Below are positions 49,176 through 59,038 of a stretch of 64,000 nt of DNA, in pieces. The stretch comes from Rhodanobacter sp. PCA2 (GTDB lineage: Bacteria > Pseudomonadota > Gammaproteobacteria > Xanthomonadales > Rhodanobacteraceae), in the NCBI RefSeq assembly GCF_013620825.1, contig NZ_NJIC01000016.1, forward strand, positions 36,244 through 100,243, read 5' to 3'. A program made the position numbers and the translations under genes. The stretch's first letter is position 1. The number at the start of each line of letters is the position of its first letter. A model generated the notes under the pieces. It saw nothing but the letters and a program-made list of their open reading frames with translations. It was not told the origin of the DNA and did not search any database.

Positions 49176-50549
49176 TCAAAACTCCACATGCGCCCGCACG
49201 CCGGCGAACTCCGCCGGCCCCCGATCCCTGTTGTATCCCGGATGACGAACCCACTGAAAATCAGGGCTGAGCGTGAGGTGCGCGACCGGCGCCCAGCTGT
49301 AGTACAGCTCGGCGATTTCCTCGTGCGCGTAGTTCAGCGCGCCATCGCCCAGCACGAAACCCGTGCCGCCCAGTGCGAGGTATTCGCGGTGCGGCCGCGA
49401 TAGTGCATCGAGGGCGAAGCCGACGCCGATGTGATCGGCCGAGCGCCCCCAATGCGCGCCCGAAAGCTGGAAGCCGCCGCTGACGGTGCGGTCCACTTCG
49501 GTGAACACGAAGGATTCGTTGCGGCCGTCGTTCCAGCCCATGCGGGCGAACAGGCCGGTGTCGCCGTTGTCGGCCAGCGGCAGTTCGCCGTTGATCGCCC
49601 AGCCGTACTTGCGGCGGCCGGGACGGTCGTCGGCGTGCACGTCGGGCACCTGGCCGGTGGCCAGGGCTTGCGCGATGGCATCGCGGTAGCTGCCCATGCG
49701 GGCGTGGTTGCGGAAGGCGAGCAGGCGCAGCACCCAGCCGTCGGGATGCGGGTGCAGGCTGAGCTGCCACTGTTCGCCGCGCGCGTGGCGCAACGAGTTT
49801 TCGAGCCGTTGCCCGTTCGCTTCGTAGGGCATGCGGTAGATGCCGTAGCGCAGCGTCCAGGCAGGATTGACCCAGGCCAGCATCAGGCCTTCGGTATAGC
49901 CGCGGGTGTCGGCGGCGAAGTCCCAGCTGGTGGTGTTGAACAGGTCCCAGTTCATGAACTGGGTGCGCGTGCCGTTGGCATAGCGGTTGCGGTCGAAGTC
50001 GTCGTTCACCGCCATCTTGCCGAGCTTCACGTCGAGGCGTTGCGTGGCCTGCGTGCCGGGCAGGTGATCCTGGCTGCGCTCCACTGTTTCGCGGCCGTCG
50101 CCCAGCGGCAGCGACCATTGCAGGTAGCGCCGCGCCACGTAGGCACCGCGGCCCAGGCCGGCCACGCCGGCGCGGATCACGTCGCCGTTGGTGAGTCCGC
50201 CCAGGCCGGTGGCGCCGCTCACGCCTTCGCCGCGGAACATCTCCACGTCGACATAGAAGGCGAGATGCGCAGGCAGCGCCACGCCGAAGTAGGCACCGAA
50301 GGTGTGCGAGCGCGCGGTGTCGCCTTGCTTGCGCAGGCTAAGCGGCCCGGCGTAGGGCGAATGGACTGTGCCCTGGTGCTGGGCGACGAAGGTGTATTGC
50401 GCGCCGAGCCATTGCGGGATGAACAGCGGGGCGTCATCGGCGAAAGCGGCAGTGGTCAGCGCGAGCGCGCCGGTGAGCAGGAGGAAAACGGTGGCAAGAC
50501 GCATGCGGGGAAGTATTCGCATCTTCGGATCGTGGAGCAGAGGGATCAT
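49176..50549 (-). CDS. OprB-family carbohydrate-type porin
   Basis: A 457-residue outer-membrane barrel of the OprB family. Signal peptide LATVFLLLTGALALTTAAFA; mature start DDAPLFIPQWLGAQYTFVAQHQGTVHSPYAGPLSL is the family signature. Further blocks: FGVALPAHLAFYVDVEMFRGEGV, LGKMAVNDDFDRNRYANGTRTQFMNW, LFARMGWNDGRNESFVFTEVDRTVSGGFQLSG, and the C-terminal VEF with terminal Phe. The ATG at 50549 overlaps the stop of the upstream outer-membrane factor gene (ATGA); starts at 50522 or 50504 would give a shorter signal peptide. Placement at the end of an RND efflux operon is unusual for a sugar porin. Confidence 0.82.
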   Translation of the reverse strand: MIPLLHDPKMRILPRMRLATVFLLLTGALALTTAAFADDAPLFIPQWLGAQYTFVAQHQGTVHSPYAGPLSLRKQGDTARSHTFGAYFGVALPAHLAFYVDVEMFRGEGVSGATGLGGLTNGDVIRAGVAGLGRGAYVARRYLQWSLPLGDGRETVERSQDHLPGTQATQRLDVKLGKMAVNDDFDRNRYANGTRTQFMNWDLFNTTSWDFAADTRGYTEGLMLAWVNPAWTLRYGIYRMPYEANGQRLENSLRHARGEQWQLSLHPHPDGWVLRLLAFRNHARMGSYRDAIAQALATGQVPDVHADDRPGRRKYGWAINGELPLADNGDTGLFARMGWNDGRNESFVFTEVDRTVSGGFQLSGAHWGRSADHIGVGFALDALSRPHREYLALGGTGFVLGDGALNYAHEEIAELYYSWAPVAHLTLSPDFQWVRHPGYNRDRGPAEFAGVRAHVEF

Positions 50550-52027
50550 TGTGCTTGAGGCGCAGCCGTCTTTTCATGCTGCCACCAGCCGCCGCCCAGC
50601 GCCTGGAACAAGGCGGCCGTGTCGCTGTAGCGGTTGACCCGTGCCTGCACCAGCGCGATCTCGGCCTGCTGCCACGCCTGCTCGGCCTGCAGCACGGCAA
50701 GATGGCTCACGTCGCCGAGCGCGAACTGCTGGCGGTTGATCGCGAGGCTGCGCGCGGCGGCCTGTTCGGCGGTTTGCGCGGCCTGCAGGCCGTTGGCGTC
50801 GGCCTTGAGCGCGTGCAGCGTGTCGGCCACGTTCTGCAGCGCGGCGATCACGGTGCCGCGGTATTGCGCCTTCGCGCCGTCGAGGGCGGCTTCGGCGGCG
50901 CGCTGCTGGTGCTTGAGGCTGCCCGCGTCGAACAGCGGCTGCGCCACGTCGGCGCCCAGGTTCCAGAACACGGTGCCGTGGCTGAAGAGGTTGCCGATGT
51001 CAGTGGGCGAGCTGCCCGCGCTGGCGTTGAGCGTGAACTTCGGCAGGCGGTTGGCTGCGGCCACACCGACCTGGGCGCTGGCTGCGTGCAACTGCGCTTC
51101 GGCGGCGCGCACGTCCGGGCGCTGCGCCACTAGTTGCGAGGGCAGGCTGAGCGGCAGCGTGTCGGGAAGATGCAGGTCGGCGAGGTCGAAGGCAGGCAGC
51201 CGTGCGTCCGCCGGGGCGAGGCCGAGCAGGGCGGCGAGCGCGTCGTTCTGCTGGTCGAGCTGTTTCTGCAGCGGCGGCAGCGTGGCCTGCGCCTGCGCCA
51301 ACATGGCCTGTTGCGCGGCGACGTCCGCCTGCGCGAGCTGGCCCAGCTTGAGCTGGCGCTGGAACGAATCGAGCGTCTCCTGCTGGTTGGCGATGATCTT
51401 CTGCGTGGCTTCGATCTGTGCGCGCAACCCGGCCTGCTCGATCGCCGCGACCACCACGTTCGAGGTCAGGCTGAGCCTGGCCGCTTCCAGTTGATAGCGC
51501 TGCACGTCGGTCTGCGCGCGCAGTGCTTCGAGCTGGCGCCGGTTGCCGCCGAACAGGTCCGGCGCCCAGGACACGCTGAGCTGCGCGGTGTGCAGGGTGT
51601 AGTAGTCGTAGCCCGAGGCGGCCGGGCTGGCCAGCGTGCCGGCGATGCGCTGGCGCGTCACGTTGTAGTCGGCCGTCGCGGCCGGATACAGCGCGCCCCT
51701 GCCGGCGGCGAGTCCCTCCTGCGCCTGGCGCAGCGAAGCCTGCGCGGCGGCCAGCCCGGGATTGGCCTTGAGCGATTGCCGGATCAGCGCGTCGAGCTGC
51801 GGCGAGCGGAACAGCGTCCACCATTGCGCGGGCACGTCCATGCCGGCGACGAGGCGCTGCGCGCCGCTGCCCTCACCGATGGCGGCGGGCAGGGGCTGCG
51901 CGGTGTAGCGGTCGGTCTCCGGCGCGGCGGGGCGATGGAAATCGGGCCCGGCCATGCAGCCGGCGAGCAGGGTGGCGCCGGCCAGGATCGGCAGTGCGCG
52001 GAACGTGCGATGGATGGACGTCTTCAT
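50546..52027 (-). CDS. RND outer-membrane factor (NodT/OprM type)
   Basis: A 493-residue TolC-like lipoprotein with lipobox LLAGC (GATLLAGCMAGPDFHRPAAPETDRY). Two outer-membrane-efflux repeats are visible: DALIRQSLKANPGLAAAQASLRQAQEGLAAGRGALYPAATADYNVTRQ and ALLGLAPADARLPAFDLADLHLPDTLPLSLPSQLVAQRPDVRAAEAQLHAASAQVGVAAANRLPKF, the latter the classic PSxLxxxRPDVxxAE motif. It forms the exit duct for the upstream RND pump, 48 bp away on the same strand. Confidence 0.94.
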   Translation of the reverse strand: MKTSIHRTFRALPILAGATLLAGCMAGPDFHRPAAPETDRYTAQPLPAAIGEGSGAQRLVAGMDVPAQWWTLFRSPQLDALIRQSLKANPGLAAAQASLRQAQEGLAAGRGALYPAATADYNVTRQRIAGTLASPAASGYDYYTLHTAQLSVSWAPDLFGGNRRQLEALRAQTDVQRYQLEAARLSLTSNVVVAAIEQAGLRAQIEATQKIIANQQETLDSFQRQLKLGQLAQADVAAQQAMLAQAQATLPPLQKQLDQQNDALAALLGLAPADARLPAFDLADLHLPDTLPLSLPSQLVAQRPDVRAAEAQLHAASAQVGVAAANRLPKFTLNASAGSSPTDIGNLFSHGTVFWNLGADVAQPLFDAGSLKHQQRAAEAALDGAKAQYRGTVIAALQNVADTLHALKADANGLQAAQTAEQAAARSLAINRQQFALGDVSHLAVLQAEQAWQQAEIALVQARVNRYSDTAALFQALGGGWWQHEKTAAPQAQ

Positions 52028-52075
52028 GCGAACACCTGATGGCGGCGCGCGCTCAGGCGGCGCGCCGCGTGCCTA

Positions 52076-55000
52076 TCAATGGACGATGCCCTGCGCTGGA
52101 ACGGAGCTGGCGACGCGCGGCGGGTGGCGACGCTCGATCCAGCTTTCCAGCGCGTAATACAGCGCGGGCAGCAGATACAGCGTGAGCAGGGTGGCGATGG
52201 CGAGGCCGCCCACCACCACGGTGGCGAGGCCGCGCTGCACGTCGGTGCCGATGCCGGTGGCGAGCGCGGCGGGCAGCATGCCCATGCTGGCCACGGTGGC
52301 GGTCATCAGCACCGGGCGGAAGCGTTCGGCGGCGCCTTCCACCACCGCGTGCGCCAGCGCCATGCCCTGCGCGCGCAGGCGGTTGATGTTGGCCACCATG
52401 ATGATGCCGTTCTGCACCGCCACGCCGAACAGCGCGATGAAGCCCACGGCGGTGGCGATGTTCAGCGTCTCGCCGCGCAGGTGCAGCGCGATCAGGCCGC
52501 CCAGCGTCGCCAGCGGCACCACGCCCAGCACCAGCAGCGCCTGGCGCAGTTTGCCGAACTCGCCGAACAGCAGCACCGCCATGAGCGCCATCACCATGCC
52601 CAGCACCACCAGCAGCCGCGCCTGCGCACGTTCGGCCTCCTGGAACGTGCCGGCCCATTCCAGGCGGTAGGACTGCGGGTCGTAGTGCACCTTCTGCGCG
52701 ATCAGCGCCTGCGCCTGCGCCACCAGTTTCGACAGCGCGAGCCGGTTGTTGTCCACCGTGATCGACAGCTGGCGCTTGCCGCTTTCGTGGGCGATCGTGC
52801 CTTCGCCGGTCTGGTAGGCGATGTGCGCCACCAGCGACAGCGGGATCTGCCCGCCGTTGGCGGTCGTCAGCGGCAGCCTGCCGATCGCCTCCACGTCGTT
52901 CGCCACCTCGTTCGCCACGCGCGCGGTGACGTTGTAGATGCGGTCGCCCACGTAGACCTGGGTGATCGGCGCGCCGCCGATGGCGGTCTGGATCAGCCCG
53001 CTGATGTCCGCCACGTTGATGCCGTAGCGCGCCGCGGCGGCGCGGTCGGCCTTGATCACCAGCTGCGGGATCGGCGGCTCCTGGAAGATCGCGGCATCGG
53101 TGCCCGGGATGGTCTTCAGCGTGTCGACGATGGTGTCGCCCAGCTTGCGCATCTGCCTGAAATCGTCGCCGTAGACGTACAGCACCAGCGCGCTGTGCGC
53201 GCCGCTGACCATGTCGTTCTCGCCGTCGCTGATCGGCTGGCTGATGCCGACGCTCATGCCGGGCAGTTCGCGGTCCAGCTTCGCCTGGAAGCGCCGCACG
53301 AACGCGGCCTTGCTTTCGCCGCCGGGCCAGGTGCCGTAAGGCTTCAGGCCCACCGCCACCTCGACGTGCGACGGCGTCCACGGATCGGTGCCGCTGTCGT
53401 TGCGGCCGATCTGGGTGACCACATGGGACACTTCGGGGAAGGACCGCACCACGCGGCGCAGGTCGCTGGCCATGCCGCTGGCCTGGTCCAGCGACAGCCC
53501 GCTGGGCAGCTGCACCTGCAGCCACAGCGAACCCTCGTCCAGCGTGGGCAGGAAGGCGCGGCCCAGGGTGGCGCCGAACACGATCACCGCCGCCAGCGCG
53601 AGGCCGGTGGCGAGATAGGCGAGGTGCACACGCTGCAGCAGTTTGCCGAGGCTGGACCTGAAGCCGGCGTGCAGCCGCTCCAGCGGCTTGTTGTGGAACG
53701 GCTTGCGCGGCTTGCGCAGCGCCAGCCACGCCAGCCCAGGGATCAGCGTGATCGTGCACAGCAGCGCCGCCAGCAGCGCGTAGCCCACGGTGAACGCCAT
53801 CGGTCGGAACAGCTTGCCTTCCGCATGCTCGAACGCGAACAGCGGCAGGTAGGCGGTGACGATGATCAGCGTGGCGAAGAAGATCGGCTTGCCCACCTGC
53901 GCGGTGGCGGCCATCACGTCGGAGGCGGCCAGCTCCTCGCTGGGCTTGGCTTCGCGGCGCAGCAGGATCGCCTCGGTCACCACGATGGCGCCGTCCACGA
54001 TCACGCCGAAGTCGATCGCGCCGATGGAGAACAGGTTCACGCTCATGCCGGTGAGGTGCATCAGGATGAACACGGTCACCAGCGACAGCGGGATCACGGT
54101 GGCCGTCACCAGCGCCGCGCGCGGGCTGCCCAGGAACAGGATCAGCACCAGGCAGACCAGGCCCACGCCTTCCATCACGGTGTGGAACACCTTGTCGGTG
54201 GTGGCGTGCACCAGGTCGTCGCGGTCGAGGTAGGGCACGATCTTCACGCCTTTCGGCGCGAGCCGGCGGTTCAGCGCGTCCACCTTGGCATGCAGGTCCA
54301 CCAGCACCGCCGACGGGTTCTGGTACTTCAGCAGGTCGACGATGCCCTCGACGGCGTCCGGGTTGCCGTCCTTGCCGAGGATGCCCTCGCGCACCTGGTG
54401 GCCGTAGCGCAGCAGGCCGAGGTCGCGCACCAGCACGGGCGAGCCGTTGGACTGGCTCACCACGATGTCGCCCAGATCCTTCAGCGAATGCACCATGCCG
54501 ATGCCGCGCACGATGTAGCTCTGCTCGCCGCGGGTGATGCGGCCGCCGCCGGCGTTCGCGGTGTTCGCGGTGATCGCCTGGGTCACCTGGCTCACGCTCA
54601 CGCCGTGGCGCTGCAGGCTGGCCGGGTCCAGCACCAGCTGGAATTCCTTGGTGTAGCCGCCGAAGTTGTCCACGTTCGCCACGCCGGGCACGGACTGCAG
54701 CGCCGGGATCACCACCCAGGTGTTGATCTCGGAAAGCTGCATCAGGTTCTGCGTGTCCGACTCCAGCGTGTAGCGGTAGATCTCGCCGGCCGGCCCGGAC
54801 ACCGGGTCGAGGCCGGGCGTGATGCCGGGCGGCAGCTGCGCCTGGGCGATGCGCTCCATCACGCGCTGGCGCTCCCAGTAGTCCTCGCTGCCGTCCTTGA
54901 ACACCAGGGTGATCAGCGACAGGCCGAACGTGCTGCTGGAGCGCATGTGCACCAGGCCCGGCGTGCCGGCCAGCACGCGTTCCAGCGGCGTGGTGATCTG

Positions 55001-55189
55001 CTGCTCGATCTCCTCGGCGGCGAGGCCGGGCACCTGGGTGGTGACCTGGGCGGTGACGGCGCTGAGTTCGGGGTAGGCCTCGATGGAAAGCCGGGTCCAC
55101 GAGTACCAGCCGAAGATCGCCACCAGCACGGTGACCACGAAGAACAGCGTGCGCTTCTGGAAGCAGAACTCGATGATGCGGTTAATCAT
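52076..55189 (-). CDS. heavy-metal RND efflux pump, CzcA/CusA family
   Basis: A 1037-residue inner-membrane proton-driven pump with twelve helices and two large periplasmic loops. The helix-4 metal/proton motif reads DFG-VIV-DGA-IVV-TEA (about residues 397-410): the acidic Asp/Asp/Glu set of divalent-cation HME pumps, not the AIG...DAA of Cu/Ag pumps; TEA replaces the usual VEN. Other blocks: TQVPGLAAEEIEQQITTPLE, GGRITRGEQSYIVRGIGMVHSLKDLG, GDVGVSLW-like porter parts and the C-terminal GVAVQNGIIMVANINRLRAQGM. Its start overlaps the adaptor gene by 8 bp. Zn, Co, Cd or Ni export is likely; the exact metal is inference. Confidence 0.92.
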   Translation of the reverse strand: MINRIIEFCFQKRTLFFVVTVLVAIFGWYSWTRLSIEAYPELSAVTAQVTTQVPGLAAEEIEQQITTPLERVLAGTPGLVHMRSSSTFGLSLITLVFKDGSEDYWERQRVMERIAQAQLPPGITPGLDPVSGPAGEIYRYTLESDTQNLMQLSEINTWVVIPALQSVPGVANVDNFGGYTKEFQLVLDPASLQRHGVSVSQVTQAITANTANAGGGRITRGEQSYIVRGIGMVHSLKDLGDIVVSQSNGSPVLVRDLGLLRYGHQVREGILGKDGNPDAVEGIVDLLKYQNPSAVLVDLHAKVDALNRRLAPKGVKIVPYLDRDDLVHATTDKVFHTVMEGVGLVCLVLILFLGSPRAALVTATVIPLSLVTVFILMHLTGMSVNLFSIGAIDFGVIVDGAIVVTEAILLRREAKPSEELAASDVMAATAQVGKPIFFATLIIVTAYLPLFAFEHAEGKLFRPMAFTVGYALLAALLCTITLIPGLAWLALRKPRKPFHNKPLERLHAGFRSSLGKLLQRVHLAYLATGLALAAVIVFGATLGRAFLPTLDEGSLWLQVQLPSGLSLDQASGMASDLRRVVRSFPEVSHVVTQIGRNDSGTDPWTPSHVEVAVGLKPYGTWPGGESKAAFVRRFQAKLDRELPGMSVGISQPISDGENDMVSGAHSALVLYVYGDDFRQMRKLGDTIVDTLKTIPGTDAAIFQEPPIPQLVIKADRAAAARYGINVADISGLIQTAIGGAPITQVYVGDRIYNVTARVANEVANDVEAIGRLPLTTANGGQIPLSLVAHIAYQTGEGTIAHESGKRQLSITVDNNRLALSKLVAQAQALIAQKVHYDPQSYRLEWAGTFQEAERAQARLLVVLGMVMALMAVLLFGEFGKLRQALLVLGVVPLATLGGLIALHLRGETLNIATAVGFIALFGVAVQNGIIMVANINRLRAQGMALAHAVVEGAAERFRPVLMTATVASMGMLPAALATGIGTDVQRGLATVVVGGLAIATLLTLYLLPALYYALESWIERRHPPRVASSVPAQGIVH

Positions 55190-56306
55190 TGAGCAGCACC
55201 CCGCCCGCCACCACCACGCGGTCGCCGGCCTCGAGGCCCTTGAGCACCCGGGCGCCCGCGCTTTCGTCGTAGCTCAGTTCCACCGCGCGGCGTTCGAACA
55301 TCCACGGCGCCACCTCGACGAACACCGTGGTGCTGTCGTTGTTCATCAGCAGCGCGGATTCCGGCACGAACACCTGCGCCGGCTGCGCCACGGCGATGCC
55401 GGCGCGGGCGTACATGCCGGGCTTGAGCGCGTGGTCGGCGTTGTCGATGGCGATGCGCACCGGGTCGCGGCGGCTGGCCGGATCGAGCACGGCGCCCACC
55501 GACGCCACGGCGCCGCGGAACACCCGGCCGGGCCACGCCGGCACGCTGGCGGTGGCGGCCTGGCCCCGCGCGACCTGGCCCAGCGCGTCCTCCGGCACCT
55601 GGGCGGTGATCCAGAGCCTGTCGATGTTGGCGATCGTCATCATCGGCGTGGTGGCGTCGTTGACGTACATGCCCGGCGCCACCGACAGCGCGGTGATGGT
55701 GCCGGCGATGGGCGCGCGCACCTGCATGGGCCGCGCTCCGCCCTTCGCGGCGGCGCTGCCGCCAAGCGCGGCGAGGCGGGTCTGCGCCCGCCGGGATTCC
55801 GCCTGGGCCTGCACGTAGCCGCTTTGCGCGGCTTCCAGATCCTTTGTCGCCGTGCCGCCGGCCTGCTGCACGCCGCGGGCGCGCTCCAGGGTCTTGCCCG
55901 CGAGGTTCAGCGCATCGCGCGCCTTGTCCGCGTCGGCGTAGGCCTGGGCGAGGTCGCCGGAATCGATCACCGCGAGCAACTGGCCGCGCTGCACCTGCTG
56001 GCCGAGGTCGACGTGCAGCTCGACCACGCGTCCGGCGAGCGCGGGCAGCACGTTCGCCATGTGCGCGGGGTCGGCCTCGACGGTGGCGGGGAATTCCAGT
56101 TCGTGCGGGGCCTGCCGCAGCTCCACCGATGCGATCTTCAGCCGCTGGCGCAGCGGCGAGTCGGCGGGCACTTCGATGCGCTGGCCGTGGCGCACGAAGG
56201 CGGGCGGGGTTTCCTGCGCGGTCTCGCCGTGCGAGCAGCCGGCCAGCAGGCCGGCGAGGGCGAGCGTGCAGAAGGCGACGCGCGGCTTGAGGATGTTCAC
56301 GTACAT
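55182..56306 (-). CDS. RND periplasmic adaptor (CzcB/CusB type)
   Basis: A 374-residue membrane-fusion lipoprotein (LALAGLLAGCSHGE). Order: N-terminal beta part PLRQRLKIASVELRQAPHELEFPATVEADPAHMANVLPALAGRVVELHVDLGQQVQRGQLLAVIDSGDL (lipoyl half), helical hairpin (residues about 130-185), lipoyl second half VRAPIAGTITALSVAPGMYV, beta-barrel and membrane-proximal domain ending VLKGLEAGDRVVVAGGVLLND. No His-rich metal-binding tail is present. First gene of adaptor-pump-outer membrane factor-porin. The ATG at 56306 was chosen; upstream sequence adds a nonconserved lead. Confidence 0.92.
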   Translation of the reverse strand: MYVNILKPRVAFCTLALAGLLAGCSHGETAQETPPAFVRHGQRIEVPADSPLRQRLKIASVELRQAPHELEFPATVEADPAHMANVLPALAGRVVELHVDLGQQVQRGQLLAVIDSGDLAQAYADADKARDALNLAGKTLERARGVQQAGGTATKDLEAAQSGYVQAQAESRRAQTRLAALGGSAAAKGGARPMQVRAPIAGTITALSVAPGMYVNDATTPMMTIANIDRLWITAQVPEDALGQVARGQAATASVPAWPGRVFRGAVASVGAVLDPASRRDPVRIAIDNADHALKPGMYARAGIAVAQPAQVFVPESALLMNNDSTTVFVEVAPWMFERRAVELSYDESAGARVLKGLEAGDRVVVAGGVLLND

Positions 56307-56963
56307 GGCTTGGATCCGTTGTGGCCGGTCGGGCGAGGGCGGATGCAAGCCGGGCGATCAGCCGCGCATCACGCCGGACGTCGTGGTCCGGACGGGAAAA
56401 TCGGTGGAAGTGCGCCCGCTCGGGACGCGGAGGGAGGTCGACTGTCGCCGGGCATCAGGAGCCTCCGTGATCCCGGGGTGGATCGTGCGGCATGCGTGTG
56501 GCGGACAGACGACAGGCACGAACCTGCGACCGCCCCGCGGGCGCGGCGGCGTGGAGTGGGCGCGGGCGCGCCGGGGCGTGGAAGCGGTGGAGCTGCATGG
56601 GCTCGCCTGTGTCGTGCGCCTGCGGCGCAGCGGGCGGCCCGTATCCCTCAGTCGAGGAAGGCGCGGGCCGACCGCAGGCGGTCGCAGGCGTTCGTCGGGT
56701 TGTGCGATGCCGGCATCCGCAAGAGCTTGCGATTGCCGGCGCGGCTACCGGGATAACTGTCCATTTCTCGCGGGGAGTGGCCAAAGAAGCCGTCAGCCGG
56801 GCTGAAGGCGCGCGCACTGTAGTCGCGGTCCGGCGGGCTGTCAACGCGTTCTGGACGGCCAAACGAGTCGGTTGGCGCCGACCGCGCGGGCAGGTGCGGC
56901 AGCGGCGGGCTTCAGGGCATGAATCGTTGCCGACGCCGCGGGCGCGTCGGGGCACGGAAAGCC
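56307..56963. other. gene-free stretch between typA end and the RND operon
   Basis: About 650 bp without a gene I can support. Open frames here have Arg/Pro-biased composition typical of GC-rich shadow ORFs. A short minus-strand ORF starts at about 56457 (GGAGG followed by TGATG, product MPGDSRPPSASRAG...) and could be a leader peptide of the RND operon, but nothing confirms it. The promoter of the RND operon must lie here; I see no metal-regulator palindrome. Confidence 0.5.
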
Positions 56964-56987
56964 GAAGGCCGCCTCGCGGCGGCCTTC
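56964..56987 (-). terminator. intrinsic terminator of typA
   Basis: Arms GAAGGCCGCC and GGCGGCCTTC with a 4-base loop, 25 bp after the typA stop codon. On the minus strand the stem is followed by GGCTTTCC, a weak T-run. Confidence 0.75.
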
Positions 56988-57012
56988 GACGATGCTGCAT
57001 GCAACGGCCCGC

Positions 57013-58839
57013 TCAGCCGCGCGAGGCGCGCTTGCGGTCGTTCTCGGTGAGATATTTCTTGCGCAGGCGGATCGACTTCGGGGTCACCTCGACCAGTTCG
57101 TCGTCGTCGATGAAGTCCAGCGCCTGTTCCAGCGACATGCGGATCGGCGGGGTGAGCTGGATGCCGTCGTCCTTGCCGGCGGCGCGCATGTTGGTGAGCT
57201 GCTTCGCGCGCAGGGCATTGACGGTGAGGTCGTTGTCCTTGGCGTGGATGCCGACCAGCTGGCCCTCGTACACCTCGTCGCCGTCGCCCACCAGCAGGCG
57301 GCCGCGCTCCTGCAGCATGTTCAGCGCGTAGGCCGGGGTGGGGCCGGTGCCGTTGGAGATCATCACGCCGTTCGGGCGCTGGGCGATCTGGCCTTCTTCC
57401 TTCGGGCCGTAGTGGTCGAACACGTGGAACAGCAGGCCCGAACCCTGGGTGAGGGTCTTGAACTGGTTCTGGAAGCCGATCAGGCCGCGCGCCGGGATCA
57501 TGTATTCCAGGCGCACGCGGCCCTTGCCGTCGGATTCCATGTTCTTGAGCTGGCCCTTGCGGATGCCGAGGCGCTCCATCACTGCGCCCTGGTGGGTTTC
57601 CTCCACGTCCACCACCAACTGCTCGAACGGCTCCATCGACTGGCCGTCGATCTCCTTGATGATCACCTCGGGACGCGACACGGCCAGCTCGTAGCCCTCG
57701 CGGCGCATGTTCTCGATCAGCACCGACAGGTGCAGCTCGCCGCGGCCGGAGACCAGGAACTTGTCGGCGTCCGAGCCGTCCTCCACGCGCAGCGCCACGT
57801 TGTGCACCTTCTCGCGGTCCAGGCGGTCGCGGATCTGGCGGCTGGTGAGGAACTTGCCGCCGGACATGTCCTTGTTGCCCGCGAACGGCGAGTTGTTGAC
57901 CTGGAAGGTCATCGAGATGGTGGGCTCGTCCACGGTCAGCGCCGGCAGCGCCTCGGGCACCTCGGGCGCGGTGACGGTGTCGGAAATGGTGAGCTCGGGA
58001 ATGCCGGAGATCGCGATGATGTCGCCGGCCTCGGCGCTGTCCTGCTCGATGCGCTCCAGGCCCATGAAGCCCAGCACCTGGCCGACGCGGCCGCTGCGTT
58101 TCTTGCCCTCGCGGTCGATGATGGCGACCGGCATGCCCTTCTTCATGGTGCCGCGCTGGATGCGGCCGATGCCGATCACGCCCACGAAGCTGTTGTAGTC
58201 GAGCTGGCTGATGCGCATCTGGAACGCGCCTTCCGGGTCGACGTCGGGCTTCGGCGCGTGCTGCATGATCGCCTCGTACAGCGGCGTCATGTCGCCCTCG
58301 CGGGCCTCGTGGTCGAGGCTGGCGTAGCCGTTCAGCGCCGAGGCGTAGACGATGGGGAAGTCCATCTGCTCCGGCGTGGCGCCGAGGCGGTCGAACAGGT
58401 CCCATACCTGCTCGACGACCCAGTCCGGACGGGCGCCCGGACGGTCGATCTTGTTCACCACCACGATCGGCTTGAAGCCCATCGCGAAGGCTTTCTGCGT
58501 GACGAAGCGCGTCTGCGGCATCGGGCCGTCCATCGCGTCGACCAGCAGCAGCACCGAGTCCACCATCGACAGCACGCGCTCCACCTCGCCGCCGAAGTCG
58601 GCGTGGCCGGGGGTGTCGACGATGTTGATGCGGTTGCCGTTCCACTTGATGGCGGTGTTCTTGGCCAGGATGGTGATGCCGCGTTCCTTTTCCTGGTCGT
58701 TGCTGTCCATCACGCGCTCGGCCAGCACGGTGCGCTCGTTGAGCGTGCCGGACTGCTTCAGCAGCTGGTCGACGAGGGTGGTCTTGCCGTGGTCGACGTG
58801 GGCGACGATGGCGATATTGCGAAGGTTTTCTATGGACAT
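57013..58839 (-). CDS. typA: translational GTPase TypA/BipA
   Basis: A 608-residue ribosome-binding GTPase needed for growth at low temperature and under stress. GTPase motifs: G1 [10 protein letters not shown] (residues about 11-20), G2 EKERGITI, G3 [17 protein letters not shown]4 [16 protein letters not shown]5 YASALNGYA. Domain II starts [14 protein letters not shown], and the C-terminal domain ends [18 protein letters not shown]. The ATG at 58839 gives the standard start [18 protein letters not shown]. It lies 199 bp after the GntP permease gene on the same strand and has its own promoter. Confidence 0.97.
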   Translation of the reverse strand: MSIENLRNIAIVAHVDHGKTTLVDQLLKQSGTLNERTVLAERVMDSNDQEKERGITILAKNTAIKWNGNRINIVDTPGHADFGGEVERVLSMVDSVLLLVDAMDGPMPQTRFVTQKAFAMGFKPIVVVNKIDRPGARPDWVVEQVWDLFDRLGATPEQMDFPIVYASALNGYASLDHEAREGDMTPLYEAIMQHAPKPDVDPEGAFQMRISQLDYNSFVGVIGIGRIQRGTMKKGMPVAIIDREGKKRSGRVGQVLGFMGLERIEQDSAEAGDIIAISGIPELTISDTVTAPEVPEALPALTVDEPTISMTFQVNNSPFAGNKDMSGGKFLTSRQIRDRLDREKVHNVALRVEDGSDADKFLVSGRGELHLSVLIENMRREGYELAVSRPEVIIKEIDGQSMEPFEQLVVDVEETHQGAVMERLGIRKGQLKNMESDGKGRVRLEYMIPARGLIGFQNQFKTLTQGSGLLFHVFDHYGPKEEGQIAQRPNGVMISNGTGPTPAYALNMLQERGRLLVGDGDEVYEGQLVGIHAKDNDLTVNALRAKQLTNMRAAGKDDGIQLTPPIRMSLEQALDFIDDDELVEVTPKSIRLRKKYLTENDRKRASRG

Positions 58840-58900
58840 GGGCAGGGCTCGGGCGGTGTGGGGGACCGTCACGCGGACTTTTGGAAAGGCGAATCGGCCG

Positions 58901-58906
58901 ATTATA
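58901..58906 (-). promoter_or_regulatory. -10 element of the typA promoter
   Basis: A perfect TATAAT on the minus strand lies 62 bp before the typA ATG, the only such hexamer in this GC-rich gap. The -35 about 17 bp upstream (GCGCAA region) is poor. Confidence 0.5.
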
Positions 58907-59038
58907 CGCGCATGTACGGGCACTTGCGCGAGCCCCGGCCGGCAAAAGCCGCCGGCGGCCGGGCCGGCCGCCCGCTGGGCCGGCCGGAGATGTTGGGGCG
59001 CTGCCTGTCGTCCCTGCCGCGGGAAAGCCGTCCCGCGC

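Noticed and set aside
52079..55192. 1037-residue plus-strand ORF antisense to the RND pump gene
   Set aside because: It is the exact shadow of the pump gene; its composition is His/Arg/Gln-rich without domains, as expected from GC-rich antisense frames.
56455..57000. 181-residue minus-strand ORF between typA and the RND operon
   Set aside because: Arg/Pro/Ser-biased with no ribosome site and it crosses the typA terminator; looks like a random open frame in GC-rich DNA.
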